From JBGVSA01 sp041807905 (lineage in GTDB: Bacteria; Pseudomonadota; Gammaproteobacteria; Burkholderiales; Rhodocyclaceae), in the NCBI RefSeq assembly GCF_041807905.1, contig NZ_JBGVSA010000014.1, forward strand, positions 53,055-117,054: DNA of 64,000 nucleotides. The letters are read 5' to 3'. The position numbers and the translations under genes were made by a program. Below the pieces are notes generated by a model. The model searched no databases and was not told the origin of the DNA. It worked only from the letters and a program-made list of their open reading frames with translations. Position 1 is the first letter of the stretch. Each line of letters opens with the position of its first letter. Shown piece after piece: positions 33,597 to 43,399 of the stretch.

Positions 33597-34769
33597 TCAG
33601 CCTTCGCGCTGGCGCGCGCTGCGCGCGTAGCCCGACATGCCCACGAGGATCCGCACCAGTGTCAGCGCCACCCAGCCGGCCAGTCGTTCTGCCAGTGGAC
33701 GACGACGCCACTCGTCGGGCGTAAGCTCGACGCCGCCGTCGACCATCGCGCGCGTCAGGCTTGCGCGCAATTGAGCGGCGAAGGCGGCATCGCGCACGAC
33801 GACGTTCGCCTCGCGCGCGACCAGCAGGCTGAATGGATCGATGTTGCTGGAACCCACCGTCGCCCAGTCGTCATCCATCACGGCGACCTTGGCATGCAGG
33901 AAGCTCTTGCGATATTCGACGATGCGCACGCCGGCCTGCATCAAGTGCGGATACAGCGCCCGGCAGCCATGCCGCAGCAGCCAGTACTCCATACGTCCTT
34001 GCAGCAGCAGCGTTACGGTCACGCCGCGCCGGGCGGCGTCCACCAGCGCATTGCGAAAACGCCGGCCGGGCAGGAAGTACGCGTTGGCGATGATCATCTC
34101 GCGCCGCGCACGCTGCAGCGCCGCGAGATAGGCGCCTTCGATATCGTTGCGGTGCCGGAAGTTGTCGCGCAGCACCAATGCTGCGTACTGATCCCCAACC
34201 GGCAGCGGTGCCGACACCGGCAGGTGCACCAGCGACGGCGGCCGACGAAAGTTCGTCCAGCACAGCCGCTCCCACAACTCGCTGGCGGCTTGCCAGACCA
34301 TGCCGGCCAGCGGGCCGCGTATGAGGACCGAATAGTCGATACGCGGCGGAATCTGATTCGGCGTATGCATGTCGTCGATGATGTTGATGCCGCCGATGAA
34401 GGCATTCTGGCGGTCTATCACAGCCAGCTTGCGATGCAATCGCCGCAAGCGCTGGCGCCCCGCGGTGATGCCGAACTCCCGGTTGTAGAGCAGGACTTCG
34501 ACGCCACCGTTGAGCAGAACCGGCATGGTGTCATGTGCGAAATCGCGCCCGCCAAATGCGTCGACGATCACACGTACGCTCACACCACGTGCGGCGGCCG
34601 CCAGCAGTGCATTGGTGACCAGAATGCCGCTGTCATCACGATTGTAGATGTAGCTTTCGAGGTGGATTTCGTAGCGCGCGGCATTGAGCGCGGCGCACAG
34701 CGCGGGAAAGAATTCGCCGCCGGACTCCAGCAGCCGAAGCGCGTTGCCGGGCAGGAGCGGCGCCGCCAT
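33597..34769 (-). CDS. clsB: Cardiolipin synthase B-type phospholipase D protein
   Basis: ClsB-type enzymes make cardiolipin or transfer phosphatidyl groups at the inner membrane. Two HKD motifs are intact: HRKLAVIDRQNAFIGG (first half) and HAKVAVMDDDWATVGSSNID (second half). Unlike ClsA it has no N-terminal membrane helices. A hydrophobic C-terminal segment (LAGWVALTLVRILVGMSGY) may touch the membrane. The ATG at 34769 overlaps the stop of the upstream ybhP-like gene by one base, matching the E. coli ybhP–clsB pairing; the ybhN partner is not present here. Confidence 0.92.
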   Translation of the reverse strand: MAAPLLPGNALRLLESGGEFFPALCAALNAARYEIHLESYIYNRDDSGILVTNALLAAAARGVSVRVIVDAFGGRDFAHDTMPVLLNGGVEVLLYNREFGITAGRQRLRRLHRKLAVIDRQNAFIGGINIIDDMHTPNQIPPRIDYSVLIRGPLAGMVWQAASELWERLCWTNFRRPPSLVHLPVSAPLPVGDQYAALVLRDNFRHRNDIEGAYLAALQRARREMIIANAYFLPGRRFRNALVDAARRGVTVTLLLQGRMEYWLLRHGCRALYPHLMQAGVRIVEYRKSFLHAKVAVMDDDWATVGSSNIDPFSLLVAREANVVVRDAAFAAQLRASLTRAMVDGGVELTPDEWRRRPLAERLAGWVALTLVRILVGMSGYARSARQREG

Positions 34770-35515
34770 CAGGACAGACGAATCTCGGCGGTCAGCGCCG
34801 CGTGATCGGAAATGCCCGACCACGGTCGGCCCCAGTGCACTTCGGCGCGGGCGACATCAAAACCGCGAAGGTAGATGCGATCGAGCCGCAGCATCGGCAG
34901 ATTGCTCGGAAAGCTGCGTGCCGGCATGCCGACGTGCGTGGTAAAGGCTTCGCGCAGGCCCAGTCGTTCCACGGCCCAGTCGGCGGCGCGATTGCGCCAG
35001 TCGTTGAAGTCGCCGGCAATGATCAGCGGCGCATGGGACGGGATTCCGTTTTCGATGTGATCGGCCAGCGCTGCCAGTTGGCGCACCCGCTGTTGCTCGG
35101 TGAGCGAGAGATGTACGCAGATGCAGTGAATGCTCGTGCGCACGTTGGGCAGCTCCAGCTCGCAATGCAGCAGGCCGCGCCGCTCCAGTCGATGCTGCGT
35201 GACGTCGTGATTGTTGGAGGCGACGATACGGTAGCGCGACAGCACCGCGTTGCCATGATGACCATGGCCGTATGCCGCGTTGCCGCCGTAGGCGGCCTGC
35301 CAGCGCGTACTGGCGAGGAATTCGTACTGCGGCTCGGTCGGCCAGTCGGCGTGGCGACGGGCGTGGCGCAGGTGCATGCCCTGCACTTCCTGCAGAAAGA
35401 CCACGTCCGGGTCGAGCACGCGCAGGCGATCACGCAGTTCGTGGATCACCATGCGCCGGTTGAACTGCGAGAAGCCCTTGTGGATGTTGTAGGTGCAAAT
35501 GCGCAGCTTGTGCAT
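34769..35515 (-). CDS. ybhP: Endonuclease/exonuclease/phosphatase family protein, YbhP-like
   Basis: The 248-residue protein has the EEP fold motifs: RICTYNIHKGFS near the start, VVFLQEVQG (metal-binding glutamate), IIAGDFNDW and the C-terminal SGISDHAALTAEI with the catalytic Asp–His. Substrate may be a phospholipid head group, phosphodiester or nucleic acid; pairing with clsB suggests lipid metabolism. The ATG at 35515 (MHKLRICTYN) fits the domain start; the frame extends further upstream with non-homologous residues. It follows nadA by 79 bases on the same strand. Confidence 0.85.
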   Translation of the reverse strand: MHKLRICTYNIHKGFSQFNRRMVIHELRDRLRVLDPDVVFLQEVQGMHLRHARRHADWPTEPQYEFLASTRWQAAYGGNAAYGHGHHGNAVLSRYRIVASNNHDVTQHRLERRGLLHCELELPNVRTSIHCICVHLSLTEQQRVRQLAALADHIENGIPSHAPLIIAGDFNDWRNRAADWAVERLGLREAFTTHVGMPARSFPSNLPMLRLDRIYLRGFDVARAEVHWGRPWSGISDHAALTAEIRLS

Positions 35516-35594
35516 GTATGCCGAGTGGATTTCTCCGACTGTAGGAATCTGTTGCCGATCTTGCTGCGAGATCGGTGCAGACTCCAGGGACGTT

Positions 35595-36695
35595 TTATGA
35601 GACGGCCAGCATGCGGTCGAGCGCCAGCTTGGCCAGTGCCGCTTCGTGCGCGGGCACGGTGATGCGGTTGACCACGTTGCCTTCGGCAAGGTTCTCCAGC
35701 GTCCACGCGAGGTGCTGCGGATCGATGCGCTGCATGGTCGAACACATGCACACCGTGGGCGCCATGAACTGCACCGTCTTGCCTTCGGGCTTGACCTCTT
35801 CAGCCAGGCGCGACACGAGGTTCAGTTCCGTGCCGACCAGCCACTTGGTGCCGGCGGGCGCTTCTTTGATGACCTTAATGATGTACTCGGTCGAACCGAC
35901 GTAGTCGGACTGCCGGCACACCTCGAAGGCGGATTCCGGATGCGAGATGACAAAGCCGTCCGGATTCTGGTTGCGCCAGCGGATGATGTGCGAAGGCTGG
36001 AACATCTGGTGCACCGAGCAGTGGCCCTTCCACAGCAGCACGCGCGCACGACGGATCGCCTCCGGCGTGTGGCCGCCGTTGGGCAGGTCCGGGTCCCACA
36101 CCAGCATGTCTTCGAGCGGCACACCCATGCCGTAGCCTGTCCAGCGCCCCAGATGCTGGTCGGGGAAGAACAGCACCTTCTCGCGCTGGGCGAAGGCCCA
36201 TTCGAGAATCTTCGGCGCGTTGCTGGACGTACACACGATGCCGCCGTGCTCGCCACAGAAGGCTTTCAGATCGGCTGCCGAATTGATGTAGGTGACCGGC
36301 GTGATGCACTCGTCCGGATTGCCAAGGACGTCCGCCAGTTCGCGCCAGCTACGTTCGACCTTGGCGAGGTTCGCCATGTCGGCCATCGAACAGCCGGCAG
36401 CCAGGTCGGGCAACACGGCGATCTGGTTGGGCTTGGAGAGGATGTCCGCCACTTCGGCCATGAAGTGCACGCCGCAGAAAACGATGTATTCGGCATCCGT
36501 CTGGCCTGCCAGCCGCGACAGCTTGAGCGAGTCGCCCGTCAGGTCCGCGTACTGATAGACGTCGGCGCGCTGGTAGTGATGGACGAGCAGCACGGCACGA
36601 TCGCCCAGGCGGGCGCGGGCGGCGCGGATGCGCTCGTGCGCAGCCTCGTCGGCAAGCGTGTTGAAACGGTCGAACTGGATGGTGGCGGTCTGCAT
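35595..36695 (-). CDS. nadA: Quinolinate synthase
   Basis: NadA condenses iminoaspartate with dihydroxyacetone phosphate to quinolinate, the pyridine ring precursor of NAD. It binds an oxygen-sensitive [4Fe-4S] cluster. Cysteines in YIVFCGVHFMAE, GGIVCTSSNAP and PTVCMCSTM are the expected ligands, and VHHYQRADVYQYAD is the substrate-binding segment. The ATG at 36695 (MQTATIQFD) was chosen over a TTG at 36731. nadB and nadC are not in this window. It lies 28 bases after a small conserved gene on the same strand. Confidence 0.96.
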   Translation of the reverse strand: MQTATIQFDRFNTLADEAAHERIRAARARLGDRAVLLVHHYQRADVYQYADLTGDSLKLSRLAGQTDAEYIVFCGVHFMAEVADILSKPNQIAVLPDLAAGCSMADMANLAKVERSWRELADVLGNPDECITPVTYINSAADLKAFCGEHGGIVCTSSNAPKILEWAFAQREKVLFFPDQHLGRWTGYGMGVPLEDMLVWDPDLPNGGHTPEAIRRARVLLWKGHCSVHQMFQPSHIIRWRNQNPDGFVISHPESAFEVCRQSDYVGSTEYIIKVIKEAPAGTKWLVGTELNLVSRLAEEVKPEGKTVQFMAPTVCMCSTMQRIDPQHLAWTLENLAEGNVVNRITVPAHEAALAKLALDRMLAVS

Positions 36696-36723
36696 GTTGC
36701 GTACGATCGGGGCGGTTGCGGTA

Positions 36724-36912
36724 CTAATCAAGCCTGGCCGGCGCGGCCGGCATCGTTATCCCGCGTCGGACAAGCTCCTGCCGGATCGAGTCCGGCATCT
36801 GGCGACACGCACAGTGAGCGCTGTGGGCAAGGTGCCATGCAACGCGCTCGTCGAGCGTCGCTCGCTCGGGCATGCGATTGTGCGCATGCCATTCACGGTT
36901 TATGACAGCCAT
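36724..36912 (-). CDS. Small conserved-looking protein, 62 aa
   Basis: The ATG at 36912 opens a compact, well-formed protein (MAVINREWHAHNRMPERATLDERVAWHLAHS...). The composition is soluble and the pattern REWH...RMP..ATL..RV.WHL.H...C.C..MP..I looks like small proteins I have seen in other betaproteobacteria, but I can give no family name. The H-x(3)-C-x-C cluster might bind a metal. It is 28 bases before nadA and probably co-transcribed with it, and 81 bases after the rhodanese gene. Confidence 0.62.
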   Translation of the reverse strand: MAVINREWHAHNRMPERATLDERVAWHLAHSAHCACRQMPDSIRQELVRRGITMPAAPARLD

Positions 36913-36993
36913 CGTCGCGATCCGGAATGCGGGGTGGGGCAGAATTCTACCCCGTCCTCCTGACTCCGCGCGCCCCCTGTGTCGGTTGATGGA

Positions 36994-37446
36994 TCAGCTC
37001 TGAATCCAGGGCAGGCCGGCATGGCGCCAGCCGCCGATCTTGCCGCGCTGGCCGCTGGCGTCCTTGTCGCCTTCGAAGCCCTCGAGCACGTTGTAGCACT
37101 GCGGATAGCCGGAGCCGTTGGCGGCGATGGCGGCAGCGTGCGAACGCGCGCCGCTGCGGCATATGAACATCACCAGCGATTCAGGATCCACCTGCTGGCG
37201 CAGTTGGGCAAGGAAGTTCGGATTGGGCTGATTGCCCGGATAGGTGTTCCATTCGATCTCGACCGCGCCCGGTACGCGACCGACCCAATCCAGTTCGGCC
37301 CGAGTGCGTACATCGACCAGTTTTGAGCCCGGCGCCTGCTTGAGCACTTCGGCGGCTTCCTGGGGCGTCAGCGCGCCCTCGTAGGGCAGCTTGAGCTGGC
37401 GTGCCCGGTCACGGGCCAAGGTAAGGATATCTGCGAGGGTTCCCAT
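36994..37446 (-). CDS. Rhodanese-like domain protein
   Basis: The 150-residue single-domain protein has SKLVDVRTRAELDWVGRVPGAVEIEW and the active-site loop MFICRSGARSHAAA, with the catalytic cysteine in CRSGAR. The loop has six residues, as in sulfurtransferases. It ends GGWRHAGLPW, common in this subgroup. It probably moves sulfane sulfur to an acceptor that is not identifiable. The ATG at 37446 precedes the domain; upstream in-frame ATGs exist. It is divergent from glnA. Confidence 0.88.
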   Translation of the reverse strand: MGTLADILTLARDRARQLKLPYEGALTPQEAAEVLKQAPGSKLVDVRTRAELDWVGRVPGAVEIEWNTYPGNQPNPNFLAQLRQQVDPESLVMFICRSGARSHAAAIAANGSGYPQCYNVLEGFEGDKDASGQRGKIGGWRHAGLPWIQS

Positions 37447-37524
37447 GGATGCATCTTTCATTTGCTGTTCCGCAAGTATGGTCCGTGGCTGGCAGACCGG
37501 CAATCGCGTCCAAAGTGGTGCCAA

Positions 37525-37541
37525 TGCTCCAAACAGGTGCA
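37525..37541. promoter_or_regulatory. NtrC-binding site 1 for glnA
   Basis: TGCTCCAAACAGGTGCA matches the NtrC dyad TGCACC-N5-GGTGCA with one substitution. Its centre is near −175 relative to the predicted sigma-54 start. Confidence 0.68.
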
Positions 37542-37555
37542 ATTCATCGATCTTA

Positions 37556-37572
37556 TGCACAGGCTTGGTGCG
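37556..37572. promoter_or_regulatory. NtrC-binding site 2 for glnA
   Basis: TGCACAGGCTTGGTGCG keeps both half-sites of the NtrC dyad (TGCAC and GGTGC). Its centre is 31 bases from site 1, three helical turns, so two NtrC dimers would sit on one face of the DNA, as at the E. coli glnAp2 enhancer. Confidence 0.66.
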
Positions 37573-37682
37573 CACTCAGTTTGATGTATGTCGTATCGAA
37601 GCTTGTGGCACAATTCGGCCCCGCTCACCTGAGCGCCGCAATGCCGATCTGTCGGCCGATCCACGATCCGCCGGACAGCCTT

Positions 37683-37698
37683 TGGCATGGTCCCTGCT
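37683..37698 (+). promoter_or_regulatory. Sigma-54 (RpoN) promoter of glnA
   Basis: TGGCATGGTCCCTGCT fits TGGCAY-N5-YTGCW, with GG and GC exactly 12 bases apart. Predicted start is near 37708. Together with the two NtrC sites upstream this indicates nitrogen-starvation induction. Confidence 0.82.
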
Positions 37699-37825
37699 TT
37701 TACGCTCCCGATAACCGCTGTCAGCCGGTTTGACGGGCCCAGGCAGCTCGTTGTGTCCCGCTTGTTGCGGCCGCGGACAGGTTCATCGCAATAAAACCGA
37801 ATCAATGCGCTAGGAGTGTGTGTTA

Positions 37826-39238
37826 ATGACGACTGCCCAAGATGTGATCAAGCTGGTCAAGGAAAACGACGTCAAGTTCGTCGACTTCCGCTTTACTGAT
37901 ACGCGCGGCAAGGAACAACACGTCGGTGTGCCCATCAGCCACTTCGACGAAGACAAGTTCTCGGAAGGTCACGCCTTCGACGGTTCGTCGATCGCCGGCT
38001 GGAAGGGCATCCAGGCTTCCGACATGCTGCTCATGCCGGACCCCGCCACCGCCTACATCGACCCGTTCTTCGACGAAACCACGCTGGTCCTGACCTGCGA
38101 CGTGGTCGAGCCGTCCGACGGCAAGGGCTACGACCGTGACCCGCGCTCCATCGCCAAGCGCGCCGAAGCCTACCTGAAGGCATCCGGCCTGGGCGACACC
38201 GCCTTCTTTGGTCCGGAACCCGAATTCTTCATCTTCGACTCCGTGGAGTGGAAGATCGACATGTCCGGCGCCTCGCACAAGATCTTCGCTGAAGAAGCGG
38301 CGTGGTCCTCGGGCGACAAGTTCGATGGCGGCAACACCGGCCACCGTCCGACCGTCAAGGGCGGCTACTTCCCGGTTCCGCCGGTCGATTCGGCCAATGA
38401 CATCCGCGCCCAGATGTGCCTGTTGCTGGAAGCCGCCGGCGTGCCGGTCGAAGTGCACCACCATGAAGTGGCCACCGCCGGCCAGAACGAAATCGGCACC
38501 AAGTTCAACACCCTGGTTCGCCGCGCCGACTGGACGCAAGTGCTCAAGTACATCGTCCACAACGTCGCTCACCAGTACGGCAAGACGGCCACGTTCATGC
38601 CCAAGCCCATCGTTGGCGACAACGGTTCCGGCATGCACGTTCACCAGTCGATCTGGAAGGACGGCAAGAACCTGTTCGCAGGCAACGGCTACGCCGGCCT
38701 GTCGGACTTCGCGCTGTACTACATCGGCGGCATCATCAAGCACGCTCGCGCGCTGAACGCCATCACCAACCCGCTGACCAACTCGTACAAGCGCCTGGTC
38801 CCGGGCTTCGAAGCTCCGGTGAAGCTGGCCTACTCGGCCCGCAACCGTTCCGCTTCGATCCGCGTGCCCTACGTCCAGTCCGACAAGGCCCGCCGTATCG
38901 AAACCCGCTTCCCGGATCCGGGCGCGAACCCGTACCTGGCCTTCTCGGCCCTGATGATGGCGGGCCTGGACGGCGTCCAGAACAAGATTCACCCGGGCGA
39001 TCCGGCCGACAAGAACCTGTACGACCTGCCGCCGGAAGAAGACGCGAAGATCCCGACCGTCTGCTCCTCGCTGGAACAGGCTCTGGAATACCTGGACAAC
39101 GATCGCGAGTTCCTGACCCGCGGCGGCGTGTTCTCGAATGAGATGATCAGCGCCTACATCGACCTGAAGATGGAAGAAGTCCAGCGCTTCCGCATGACGA
39201 CCCACCCGGTCGAGTTCGACATGTACTACTCGATCTGA
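37826..39238 (+). CDS. glnA: Glutamine synthetase, type I
   Basis: GlnA makes glutamine from glutamate, ammonia and ATP as a dodecamer. The 470-residue protein shows FDGSSIAGWKGIQASDM, the metal-binding FFGPEPEFFIFD, the KPIVGDNGSGMHVHQS ATP region and the NRSASIRVP segment. The adenylylation site is Tyr399 in NLYDLPPEE, so this is the GlnE-regulated beta subtype. The ATG at 37826 has TAGGAG 9 bases upstream; a GTG two codons earlier is less suitable. A strong terminator follows. Confidence 0.98.
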   Translation: MTTAQDVIKLVKENDVKFVDFRFTDTRGKEQHVGVPISHFDEDKFSEGHAFDGSSIAGWKGIQASDMLLMPDPATAYIDPFFDETTLVLTCDVVEPSDGKGYDRDPRSIAKRAEAYLKASGLGDTAFFGPEPEFFIFDSVEWKIDMSGASHKIFAEEAAWSSGDKFDGGNTGHRPTVKGGYFPVPPVDSANDIRAQMCLLLEAAGVPVEVHHHEVATAGQNEIGTKFNTLVRRADWTQVLKYIVHNVAHQYGKTATFMPKPIVGDNGSGMHVHQSIWKDGKNLFAGNGYAGLSDFALYYIGGIIKHARALNAITNPLTNSYKRLVPGFEAPVKLAYSARNRSASIRVPYVQSDKARRIETRFPDPGANPYLAFSALMMAGLDGVQNKIHPGDPADKNLYDLPPEEDAKIPTVCSSLEQALEYLDNDREFLTRGGVFSNEMISAYIDLKMEEVQRFRMTTHPVEFDMYYSI

Positions 39239-39276
39239 TCGGCGGGGGGCTCCGGCCCCACACCAGCAGACCCAGA

Positions 39277-39307
39277 AACGGGGATGGCTTGCGCCATCCC
39301 CGTTTTG
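39277..39307 (+). terminator. Intrinsic terminator of glnA
   Basis: A perfect 11-bp stem (39277–39287 with 39294–39304, AACGGGGATGG and complement) has a 6-base loop and ends in TTTT. It lies 38 bases after the glnA stop and separates glnA from the ntrB–ntrC side of the locus. Confidence 0.92.
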
Positions 39308-39420
39308 CTTTATGCCGAACCATTCATCCGCGCATTCGTCGCCGCACTTGTCCGTGCGCTTTGCGTTTTCCGGACGCGCGCCTAAACTGGCGGCTCCCCG
39401 ATATTGCTCAGGTTCCGCGC

Positions 39421-39888
39421 ATGCGCGCCCGTTTTCTCGTTTGTATGATGGCTGTCCTCGCCGCCCCCGTGGCGCAGGCCGATATCTACAAGTGTCTGGA
39501 CGACGCCGGACACGTGACCTACACCAACGACCGGCCGGCCAACGGCAAGGGCTGCACGCTGCTCACACGCGAACAGCCCATTACCACCATCCCGGCCCCC
39601 AGGCGCCCGGCGCAGACGCCCACGCCGGCGTCCTTCCCCAAAGTCGACGACGCAACGCAGAAGTCGCGCGACGAAACCCGCCGCCAGATTCTCGACAACG
39701 AACTGGCCGCCGAACAGAAGCAGCTCGAAGAAGCGCGCAAGGAACTCGCCGAACAGGAGTCCGTACGCCTGGGCAACGAACGCAACTTCCAGAAATTCCT
39801 GGACCGCGTGCAGCCGTTCAAGGACAAGGTGGCACTGCACGAACGCAACATCGAAGCCATCCGCAAAGAGCTGTCGAACCTGAAGTGA
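39421..39888 (+). CDS. DUF4124 domain secreted coiled-coil protein
   Basis: The 155-residue product has a signal peptide (FLVCMMAVLAAPVAQA, cleavage near residue 21) and then DIYKCLDDAGHVTYTNDRPANGKGC, the DUF4124 motif. After a Pro/Thr-rich linker (about 55–75) it ends in a charged coiled coil (about 80–155, heptads of Glu, Lys, Leu). Role unknown; it is periplasmic by prediction. The gene lies between glnA and ntrB, a position I have seen for DUF4124 genes in related bacteria. The upstream frame to 39289 overlaps the glnA terminator and is rejected. Confidence 0.85.
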   Translation: MRARFLVCMMAVLAAPVAQADIYKCLDDAGHVTYTNDRPANGKGCTLLTREQPITTIPAPRRPAQTPTPASFPKVDDATQKSRDETRRQILDNELAAEQKQLEEARKELAEQESVRLGNERNFQKFLDRVQPFKDKVALHERNIEAIRKELSNLK

Positions 39889-39945
39889 GGGCTGCCACAC
39901 CATGGCGGCAGGCAAGTGGCGTAGTTCTTGCTGTTGTCATGGAAT

Positions 39946-41040
39946 ATGAGCGCGCCCACACCCATCGATCCTGATTCCGCCCAGCCACGGCTGGCGTCGT
40001 CCACCAGCGGGCTGGAACTGCTGTCCTCCGCTGTCGTGATGGTCGACGCTTCGCTGTGCGTCTGTTACGTCAATCCATCGGCCGAAAACCTGTTCGCGGT
40101 AAGTGGGCGCCAGCATCTGGGCCGCCCGCTCAATGCCATGCTGGGTGAAGTCACCGGCCTGCGCGCGGCGCTCGACAACGCGCTCTCCAACGACTGGAGC
40201 TACACCGGCCAGAACGTGGTGGTGAACACCGCGCCGAACACACCTCTGCATCTGGACTGCACGGTGACGCCGGTCGACCTGCCGCCGGCGCGCCTGCTCC
40301 TCGAGTTCCGTCCGATGGATGCGCAACTGAAAGTGGCGCGGGAAGAGCGACTCATCGAACAGCAACAAGCCAATCGCGAGCTGATCCGCAGTCTCGCGCA
40401 TGAGATCAAGAATCCGCTGGGTGGCATTCGCGGCTCTGCGCAACTGCTGGAACGCGAGCTGGACAACCCGGAGTGGCGCGAATACACGCAGGTCATCATC
40501 GCCGAAGCCGATCGCCTGCAGGACCTGATGAACCGCCTGCTCAATTCGCATCGCATGATGCATCCGGCGCCGCTGAACATCCACGACGTGCTCGAACGGG
40601 TGCTGAGGCTCATCCTGGCGGAATTCGCCAACGTGCGCGTGCAGCGCGACTATGACGTCAGCCTGCCGCAACTGACCGCGGATCGCGAGCAACTCATCCA
40701 GGCCGTGCTCAACATTGCGCGCAACGCCGCGCAGGCCATGCAGGGGGCGGGTGACATCATCCTGCGCACGCGAGCTGCCCGTCAGGTCACCCTCGCCAAG
40801 AAACGTTACAAACTGGCATTGGAATTGCAAGTCATCGACAACGGCCCAGGCATCCCGGACGATATCCGGGACAAGATCTTCTATCCGCTGGTCACCGGCC
40901 GCGAAGGCGGCACGGGACTCGGACTGTCGATCGCGCAGAGTTTCGTCGAACAGCATCAGGGTACGATCGAACTCGATAGCGCGCCGGGCCGCACGTGCTT
41001 CACGATCCGTCTGCCTATCGTGCAGACGGGGACAACGTGA
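39946..41040 (+). CDS. ntrB: Nitrogen regulation sensor histidine kinase NtrB
   Basis: NtrB (GlnL) phosphorylates or dephosphorylates NtrC under PII control. The 364-residue soluble kinase has an N-terminal PAS domain (about 20–125). The HisKA H-box is SLAHEIKNPLGG with the phospho-acceptor His152, followed by N-box NIARNAAQAM, G1 DNGPGIP and G2 GGTGLGLSIAQS. No membrane helix, as expected. The ATG at 39946 follows the usual length. It is 57 bases after the DUF4124 gene and 32 bases before the chosen ntrC start. Confidence 0.96.
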   Translation: MSAPTPIDPDSAQPRLASSTSGLELLSSAVVMVDASLCVCYVNPSAENLFAVSGRQHLGRPLNAMLGEVTGLRAALDNALSNDWSYTGQNVVVNTAPNTPLHLDCTVTPVDLPPARLLLEFRPMDAQLKVAREERLIEQQQANRELIRSLAHEIKNPLGGIRGSAQLLERELDNPEWREYTQVIIAEADRLQDLMNRLLNSHRMMHPAPLNIHDVLERVLRLILAEFANVRVQRDYDVSLPQLTADREQLIQAVLNIARNAAQAMQGAGDIILRTRAARQVTLAKKRYKLALELQVIDNGPGIPDDIRDKIFYPLVTGREGGTGLGLSIAQSFVEQHQGTIELDSAPGRTCFTIRLPIVQTGTT

Positions 41041-41072
41041 GCCAGACCACAACGATGACAGATGGATACCCC

Positions 41073-42503
<1,431 letters not shown>

Positions 42504-42601
42504 AGGCGGCTGCCGGCGGATGTCCGAGCAGGAAGCACGACACGGACACAACGACGGGTGACGCGGTACACTGCCGCGTTTTCGTCGTCCCGGCCCGAGC
42601 C

Positions 42602-43399
42602 TTGCCCACCGAACTCCTCGCCCCATCCTTCGATCTGGCCGTCTTGCGCCGCACGCTCGGCAAGACGGCCGGCCGCGTCGATGTCGAACACGTCGACACC
42701 TGCACGTCCACCAACACGCTGTTGCTCGACCGCGTGATGCAGGGCGCGCCCAGCGGTCTGTCCATCGTCGCCGACGAACAGACGGCGGGGCGAGGGCGCC
42801 GCGGTCGGCGCTGGCAGTCGGCGGCGAGCCACAGCCTGACCTTTTCTTTGCTGTGGCGCTTCCCGGACCGGGCCGCCATGTCCGGCCTGAGCCTGATGAC
42901 CGGCGTGGCCGTTGCGCGCGCGCTCGAACGCCTGCACATCGATGGCATCGCGCTGAAGTGGCCCAATGACATCCTGCTGTTCGGTCGCAAGCTCGGCGGC
43001 ATCCTCGTCGAAGCCAGCACCGATGCGCGCGGGGCCGCCGCCATCATCGGCATCGGCCTCAACCTGCGGCCACACCCAGCATGGGCCGGCCATATCGAGC
43101 AGCCCTTTGCCGCCCTGCTCGACGCGGGCTACACGGGGGGCCGCGAAAATCTGCTGGCCGCCGTGCTGCGAGAACTCGTCGCTGCGCTGGATGCATTCTC
43201 CACGCGTGGCTTCATATCGTGTCGGCGCGACTGGTTGCAGCGTAATGCCTTCCAGGATCTCCCCGTGAAGCTCACATCCGAACGCGGCGATCTCATCGGA
43301 ACCTGCCGTGGCGTCGATGACACGGGCATGCTGCTGGTGGAAACTGCCGGCGGCATCGTACCCGTCGTCAATGGCGACGTCAGCCTGCGGAGCCTGTGA
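42602..43399 (+). CDS. birA: Biotin–[acetyl-CoA-carboxylase] ligase
   Basis: BirA biotinylates the AccB subunit of acetyl-CoA carboxylase. The 265-residue protein has the biotinyl-AMP loop GRGRRGR at residues 63–69, the KWPNDILL lysine motif and the SH3-like C-terminal domain (about 220–265). The N-terminal repressor HTH of E. coli BirA is absent, so it is a class I, non-repressor ligase. The start is TTG at 42602; no ATG occurs before the catalytic domain, so the exact start is tentative. Its stop overlaps the coaX start by one base. Confidence 0.93.
   Translation: MPTELLAPSFDLAVLRRTLGKTAGRVDVEHVDTCTSTNTLLLDRVMQGAPSGLSIVADEQTAGRGRRGRRWQSAASHSLTFSLLWRFPDRAAMSGLSLMTGVAVARALERLHIDGIALKWPNDILLFGRKLGGILVEASTDARGAAAIIGIGLNLRPHPAWAGHIEQPFAALLDAGYTGGRENLLAAVLRELVAALDAFSTRGFISCRRDWLQRNAFQDLPVKLTSERGDLIGTCRGVDDTGMLLVETAGGIVPVVNGDVSLRSL

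Larger units (their letters stand above)
37447..37825 (+). other. glnA regulatory region (no gene)
   Basis: This 379-base gap between the rhodanese start and glnA contains no convincing gene. It holds two NtrC-type sites, a sigma-54 promoter and a good ribosome binding site (TAGGAG, 37811–37816) before the glnA ATG. The leader from the predicted start (about 37708) to the ATG is roughly 118 bases and has no obvious strong hairpin. Confidence 0.75.

Noticed and set aside
37505..37522. Third NtrC site upstream of glnA (GTGGTGCC)
   Set aside because: Only one half-site matches; the other half has 2–3 of 6 consensus bases.
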